Below, piece by piece: positions 4,791-7,715 of a stretch of DNA of 7,715 nt. The notes under the pieces were generated by a model. That model searched no databases, was not told the origin of the DNA, and worked only from the letters and a program-made list of their open reading frames with translations. The position numbers and the translations under genes were made by a program. How positions within the stretch are numbered: position 1 is the first letter of the stretch; the number at the start of each line of letters is the position of its first letter. The DNA comes from an uncultured Rhodospirillales bacterium (GTDB lineage: Bacteria > Pseudomonadota > Alphaproteobacteria > Acetobacterales > Acetobacteraceae). Where the stretch lies: the NCBI GenBank assembly GCA_903844785.1, contig CAIMVB010000285.1, forward strand, positions 1 through 7,715, written 5' to 3'.

Positions 4791-6251
4791 ATGCCGCGTG
4801 TCGCGCAATTCGATGATGACAAGCCGCATGAGGAATGTGGTGTGTTCGGCGTGTGGAATGGCGGCGATGCCGCGGCGCTGACTGCGCTTGGCCTGCATGC
4901 GCTGCAGCATCGCGGCCAGGAAGCGGCAGGTATTGTCACGCTGGATGAAGCTGGCTTGTTCCATGCCCATAAAGGGCTTGGCCTGGTTGGCGATAATTTC
5001 GGTGAGGCAAAAATCATCGCTTCACTGCGTGGCGCCCATGCGGTCGGGCATAATCGCTACGCTACCACTGGGGAAACCGCGCTCCGTAATGTGCAGCCGC
5101 TTTATGCCGATTTTGAATTTGGCGGTTTCGCGGTCGCGCATAATGGCAATCTGACCAATGCCTACGCTTTGAAGCGCGCCTTGGTGCGGCGCGGTTGCCT
5201 TTTCCAAAGCACGACAGATTCGGAAGTTTTCATTCATCTGATTGCGATCAGCCTTTATTCGACTGTGATCGATCGGCTGATTGATGCGCTGAAGCAGGTG
5301 CAGGGTGCCTATTCACTGGTGGCCTTGCATAATGGTGCATTGATTGGCGCGCGTGATCCGCTGGGCGTGCGGCCTTTGGTGCTGGGGCGTCTGCCGAATG
5401 GTGGGCTGGTGCTGGCATCGGAAACCTGCGCTTTGGACATTGTGGGTGCGGAATTCGTGCGCGATATCGAAGCCGGCGAATTGGTGGTGATTGACGATAA
5501 TGGCTTGCGCAGCATCAAGCCCTTCAGCCGCACTGAAAGCCGCTTTTGCATTTTCGAATATATCTATTTCGCGCGGCCAGACAGCGTCATGGAAGGCACG
5601 CCGGTTTATGAAACGCGCAAGCGCATTGGCGCGGAATTGGCGCGTGAAAGCGGTGTAGCGGCGGATTTGATCGTGCCCGTGCCTGATTCCGGCGTGCCGG
5701 CGGCGATGGGGTATGCGGTGGAATCAGGCATTCCCTTCGAACTCGGCATTATTCGCAATCATTATGTCGGGCGCACCTTCATTGAACCGACGGACCAGAT
5801 CCGCAACTTGGGTGTTAAGCTGAAGCACAGCGCCAATCGTGCGATGTTACAGGGCAAGCGCGTGGTACTGGTGGATGATTCCATCGTGCGCGGCACCACA
5901 AGCCGCAAGATCGTGGAAATGGTGCGCCAGGCGGGCGCGACGGAAGTGCATATGCGCATCTCCTCCCCCCCCACGACGCATTCCTGCTATTACGGCATTG
6001 ATACACCCGAACGCGCGCATCTGATGGCCGCCAAGCATGATCTGGCTGAGATGGCGCGCATTATCGGTGTGGATAGCTTGGCTTTTATTTCGCTCGATGG
6101 GCTCTATCGCGCTTTGGGCAAGCCGGGGCGTGATGCCGCCAAGCCGCAATTCTGCGATGCCTGCTTCACCGGCGAATACGCGATTCCGCTGACCGATTGG
6201 ACCGATAATTCAGACCGGCAGCTTTCCCTGCTGCAACCGGCGGGGCAATGA
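4791..6251 (+). CDS. purF: Amidophosphoribosyltransferase (glutamine PRPP amidotransferase)
   Basis: A 486-residue cytoplasmic enzyme making 5-phosphoribosylamine from PRPP and glutamine, the first committed step of purine synthesis. Seen directly: a class II (Ntn) glutaminase domain starting at Cys16 (HEECGVFG), preceded by a 15-residue propeptide that must be removed to free the nucleophile. GHNRYATTG (86-94) and AHNGNLTNA (116-124) belong to that domain. The phosphoribosyltransferase domain carries the PRPP loop VVLVDDSIVRGTTS at 358-371. Cys253 (RFCIFEYIYF), Cys399 (HSCYYGIDTP), Cys455 and Cys458 (CDACFTGEY) align with the four [4Fe-4S] ligands of the Bacillus subtilis enzyme, so this is the Bacillus-like class rather than the cluster-free E. 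coli class. The start is ATG 4791, not the in-frame TTG at 4779 (see the Shine-Dalgarno entry). It sits 8 nt after cvpA and overlaps the SDR gene by ATGA. No purine-repressor operator was recognised upstream. Confidence 0.98.
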   Translation: MPRVAQFDDDKPHEECGVFGVWNGGDAAALTALGLHALQHRGQEAAGIVTLDEAGLFHAHKGLGLVGDNFGEAKIIASLRGAHAVGHNRYATTGETALRNVQPLYADFEFGGFAVAHNGNLTNAYALKRALVRRGCLFQSTTDSEVFIHLIAISLYSTVIDRLIDALKQVQGAYSLVALHNGALIGARDPLGVRPLVLGRLPNGGLVLASETCALDIVGAEFVRDIEAGELVVIDDNGLRSIKPFSRTESRFCIFEYIYFARPDSVMEGTPVYETRKRIGAELARESGVAADLIVPVPDSGVPAAMGYAVESGIPFELGIIRNHYVGRTFIEPTDQIRNLGVKLKHSANRAMLQGKRVVLVDDSIVRGTTSRKIVEMVRQAGATEVHMRISSPPTTHSCYYGIDTPERAHLMAAKHDLAEMARIIGVDSLAFISLDGLYRALGKPGRDAAKPQFCDACFTGEYAIPLTDWTDNSDRQLSLLQPAGQ

Positions 6252-6967
6252 ATATGGCGGCTTTGGAAGGCCGGGTCGCGCTGATCACTGGCGCGTCACG
6301 CGGGATTGGGGCGGCACTTGCCTTGGAATTGGCCAAGCTTGGCGCGCAATGCGTATTGGTGGCGCGCACCCAGGGCGGGCTGGAAGAAGTGGATGACTCG
6401 ATCCGCGCTGCCGGCGGGAAGCCAGCTACCCTGCTGCCTTTCAATTTGCAGAAAGCCGAAAAAGATATCGACATGATCGGGCCTTCGATTGTGGAACGCT
6501 TCGGACGGTTGGATATTTTGGTGCATAATGCAGGCACGCTGAATAAGCTGACGCCAGTTGCCCATATTGATCCGCGCGATTGGGCGGAAGTGGTCGCGGT
6601 GAACCTGACCGCAAGCTGGCGCCTGATCCGCAGTTGCGATCCGCCCTTGCGCGCTTCTGATGCGGGGCGGGCGGTGTTTCTCACTACCGGCGCGGCGCAA
6701 AATCCGCGTCCCTATTGGGGCATGTATGGTGCCACAAAGGCGGGGATGGAACATCTGGTGGCGACCTGGGTTGCCGAGGTAGAGAGCACGCCCTTGCGCG
6801 TTAATCTTGTGGATCCGGGCAGGGTGGCTACAAAGTTGCGCGCCGCGGCCTATCCGGGTGAGGATCAGACGAAGCTTGCGCAGCCCACGGATGTGGCGCC
6901 GGGCCTTGCCGCTTTCTGTCTGCCTTCCGAGACGCGCCACGGCGCGCGGGTAAGGCTTGGGGGTTAG
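6248..6967 (+). CDS. SDR family NAD(P)-dependent oxidoreductase (YciK-like)
   Basis: A 239-residue classical short-chain dehydrogenase/reductase. Seen directly: the cofactor motif TGASRGIG at 14-21, NAG at 94-96 with the HNAG context, the structural Asn119 (VNLT), and the catalytic pair Tyr160 and Lys164 (YGATK). The catalytic Ser, normally 13 residues before Tyr, is Thr147 (FLTTG). The C-terminal part (LRVNLVDPGRVATKLR, 183-198, then AAAYPGED) resembles E. coli YciK, a poorly characterised SDR. Substrate unknown. The first ATG (6248) overlaps the purF stop as ATGA, implying coupled translation. A second in-frame ATG at 6254 has a better-spaced GGGG (6242-6245, 8 nt) and gives a more usual N-terminus (MAALEGRVALITG), so the start could be either. 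The C-terminus ends soon after HGARVRLGG, slightly short for the family (about 240-250) but not clearly truncated. The transglycosylase gene starts 7 nt later. Confidence 0.93.
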   Translation: MNMAALEGRVALITGASRGIGAALALELAKLGAQCVLVARTQGGLEEVDDSIRAAGGKPATLLPFNLQKAEKDIDMIGPSIVERFGRLDILVHNAGTLNKLTPVAHIDPRDWAEVVAVNLTASWRLIRSCDPPLRASDAGRAVFLTTGAAQNPRPYWGMYGATKAGMEHLVATWVAEVESTPLRVNLVDPGRVATKLRAAAYPGEDQTKLAQPTDVAPGLAAFCLPSETRHGARVRLGG

Positions 6968-6974
6968 CCGCGCC

Positions 6975-7715
6975 ATGACAAAGCGCCGCGTCTTTCTTCA
7001 GGCCGCGTTGCTGCTTCCCTCCGCGGCTCTGGCACAGGCCCCGTCAACGCCGGCATCCCGCTTGGCGGCGGGTAAATCCGCACTGAATGCGGCCAATGCT
7101 GGGCGCTGGGCTGAGGCTGAAAGCTATGCCGCCGCCGCTGATCCTTTGGTGGCGAAGCTGGTGCAATGGATACGCCTGACCCAGCGTAATGCCCCTGCCA
7201 CTGTGGCAGAACAAGTGGCCTTTTTGCGCAATAATCCTGATTGGCCCCTGGCTGATACGATTGCGCGCCGTGCGGAGGTTGGATTTGGTGGCGCAGGCGA
7301 TGATGCGCTGGCGTTGGGGCATTTCGCCACCTTCGCGCCGCGAAGCCTTGCCGCTGCGCTGCGCTACGCAGAGGCGTTGAGCAGGGCAGGGCGCGGCCAG
7401 GATGTTGCGGCGGTGCTGCGCCGCGCTTGGCTGGATGCACCGGGCGACGCGGCAGCCGAGACGCGCATTCTTGAACAATTCGGCCGTGTACTTACAGCGG
7501 ATGATCATGCCCAACGCTTTGATCGGCTTTATTTCGCCCGCGATCTACCAGCCGCGCACCGCGCACTTGAAAGGCTGACCGGCGCGCGGCTGAATGCCGG
7601 CCGCATCCGTTTGGCCCTGGCCGGTGAATCTGGTGCGGCATATATGGCCCAACGCCCGCTTGATTTGGGCTGGGCTTATGAAAAGGCACGCGTCTTGCGC
7701 CGCCGCGATCAGGAT
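6975..7715 (+). CDS. Soluble lytic murein transglycosylase, N-terminal part (3'-truncated by the window edge)
   Basis: An open frame of 247 codons running to the window end with no stop. It begins with a signal peptide: KRR at 3-5, a hydrophobic stretch, and a signal peptidase I site ALA|Q after residue 20. The mature part is an alpha-helical, repeat-rich superhelix like the Slt70 U domain. Blocks matching alphaproteobacterial Slt proteins are FLRNNPDWPLADTI (83-96), VLRRAWLDAPGD (147-158) and DDHAQRFDRLYF (176-187). The catalytic C-terminal domain with its Glu would lie beyond the window, so activity is inferred from the N-terminal domain. Slt enzymes cut peptidoglycan between MurNAc and GlcNAc in the periplasm to give 1,6-anhydroMurNAc ends. 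The RRVFLQ stretch fits a twin-arginine signal about as well as a Sec one. The ATG at 6975 lies 7 nt after the SDR stop, with GGGGG at 6959-6963 as a possible ribosome site, so it is probably in the same operon as purF and the SDR. Confidence 0.85.
   Translation, partial: MTKRRVFLQAALLLPSAALAQAPSTPASRLAAGKSALNAANAGRWAEAESYAAAADPLVAKLVQWIRLTQRNAPATVAEQVAFLRNNPDWPLADTIARRAEVGFGGAGDDALALGHFATFAPRSLAAALRYAEALSRAGRGQDVAAVLRRAWLDAPGDAAAETRILEQFGRVLTADDHAQRFDRLYFARDLPAAHRALERLTGARLNAGRIRLALAGESGAAYMAQRPLDLGWAYEKARVLRRRDQD

Noticed and set aside
6296..6976. A 226-codon open frame on the minus strand across the SDR gene
   Set aside because: It is a shadow of the SDR coding frame, with an Arg/His/Gln-rich product of no known family.
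1..7715. Defence island, prophage, insertion sequence, CRISPR array or other accessory system
   Set aside because: No transposase, integrase, regularly spaced repeats, toxin-antitoxin or nuclease genes are present; the genes are conserved metabolic and housekeeping families with uniform base composition by eye.

Overview
The window is GC-rich, densely coded DNA with every supported gene on the + strand. It reads like the chromosome of an alphaproteobacterium, probably of the Rhodospirillales/Acetobacteraceae kind. The lineage call is an inference from three things: the order radA - cvpA - purF - SDR, the Bacillus-type PurF with a propeptide and four cluster-type cysteines, and the divergent N-terminal half of the lytic transglycosylase. 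No mobile element, CRISPR array, tRNA, rRNA, toxin-antitoxin pair or defence gene was found.

Layout. Left block (1-1764): the 3' part of a glutathione S-transferase-like gene, a small DUF1330 gene 11 nt behind it, then a class I glutamine-amidotransferase-like hydrolase of the PuuD/peptidase C26 family. Middle (1765-2083): a 319-nt gap without a credible protein gene. It holds a short hairpin after the hydrolase gene, a stretch able to fold into a multi-stem RNA, and a textbook Rho-independent terminator (10-bp perfect stem, C6 loop, T-rich tail). It may encode a small RNA of about 120 nt or be a long structured 3' UTR. Right block (2084-7715): a fumarylacetoacetate-hydrolase-family enzyme, radA (recombination/repair ATPase), a CvpA-family membrane protein, purF (first committed step of purine synthesis), a short-chain dehydrogenase and the 5' part of a soluble lytic murein transglycosylase. 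Spacing is tight (17, 33, 8, -4 and 7 nt), so much of this block is probably co-transcribed. A possible internal promoter sits on the radA stop codon.

The genes are mostly housekeeping: DNA repair, purine synthesis, cell-wall turnover and small-molecule hydrolysis. The cvpA-purF pairing is old and widespread, while the PuuD-like and GST/DUF1330 genes look like independent metabolic units. I did not find a convincing new multi-gene system. The best candidate for something undescribed is the structured, terminator-ended intergenic segment at about 1836-1956. Smaller points of interest are a Thr in place of the usual catalytic Ser in the SDR, a possible Tat signal on the transglycosylase, and a radA start codon locked in place by a stop codon and lacking a Shine-Dalgarno sequence.
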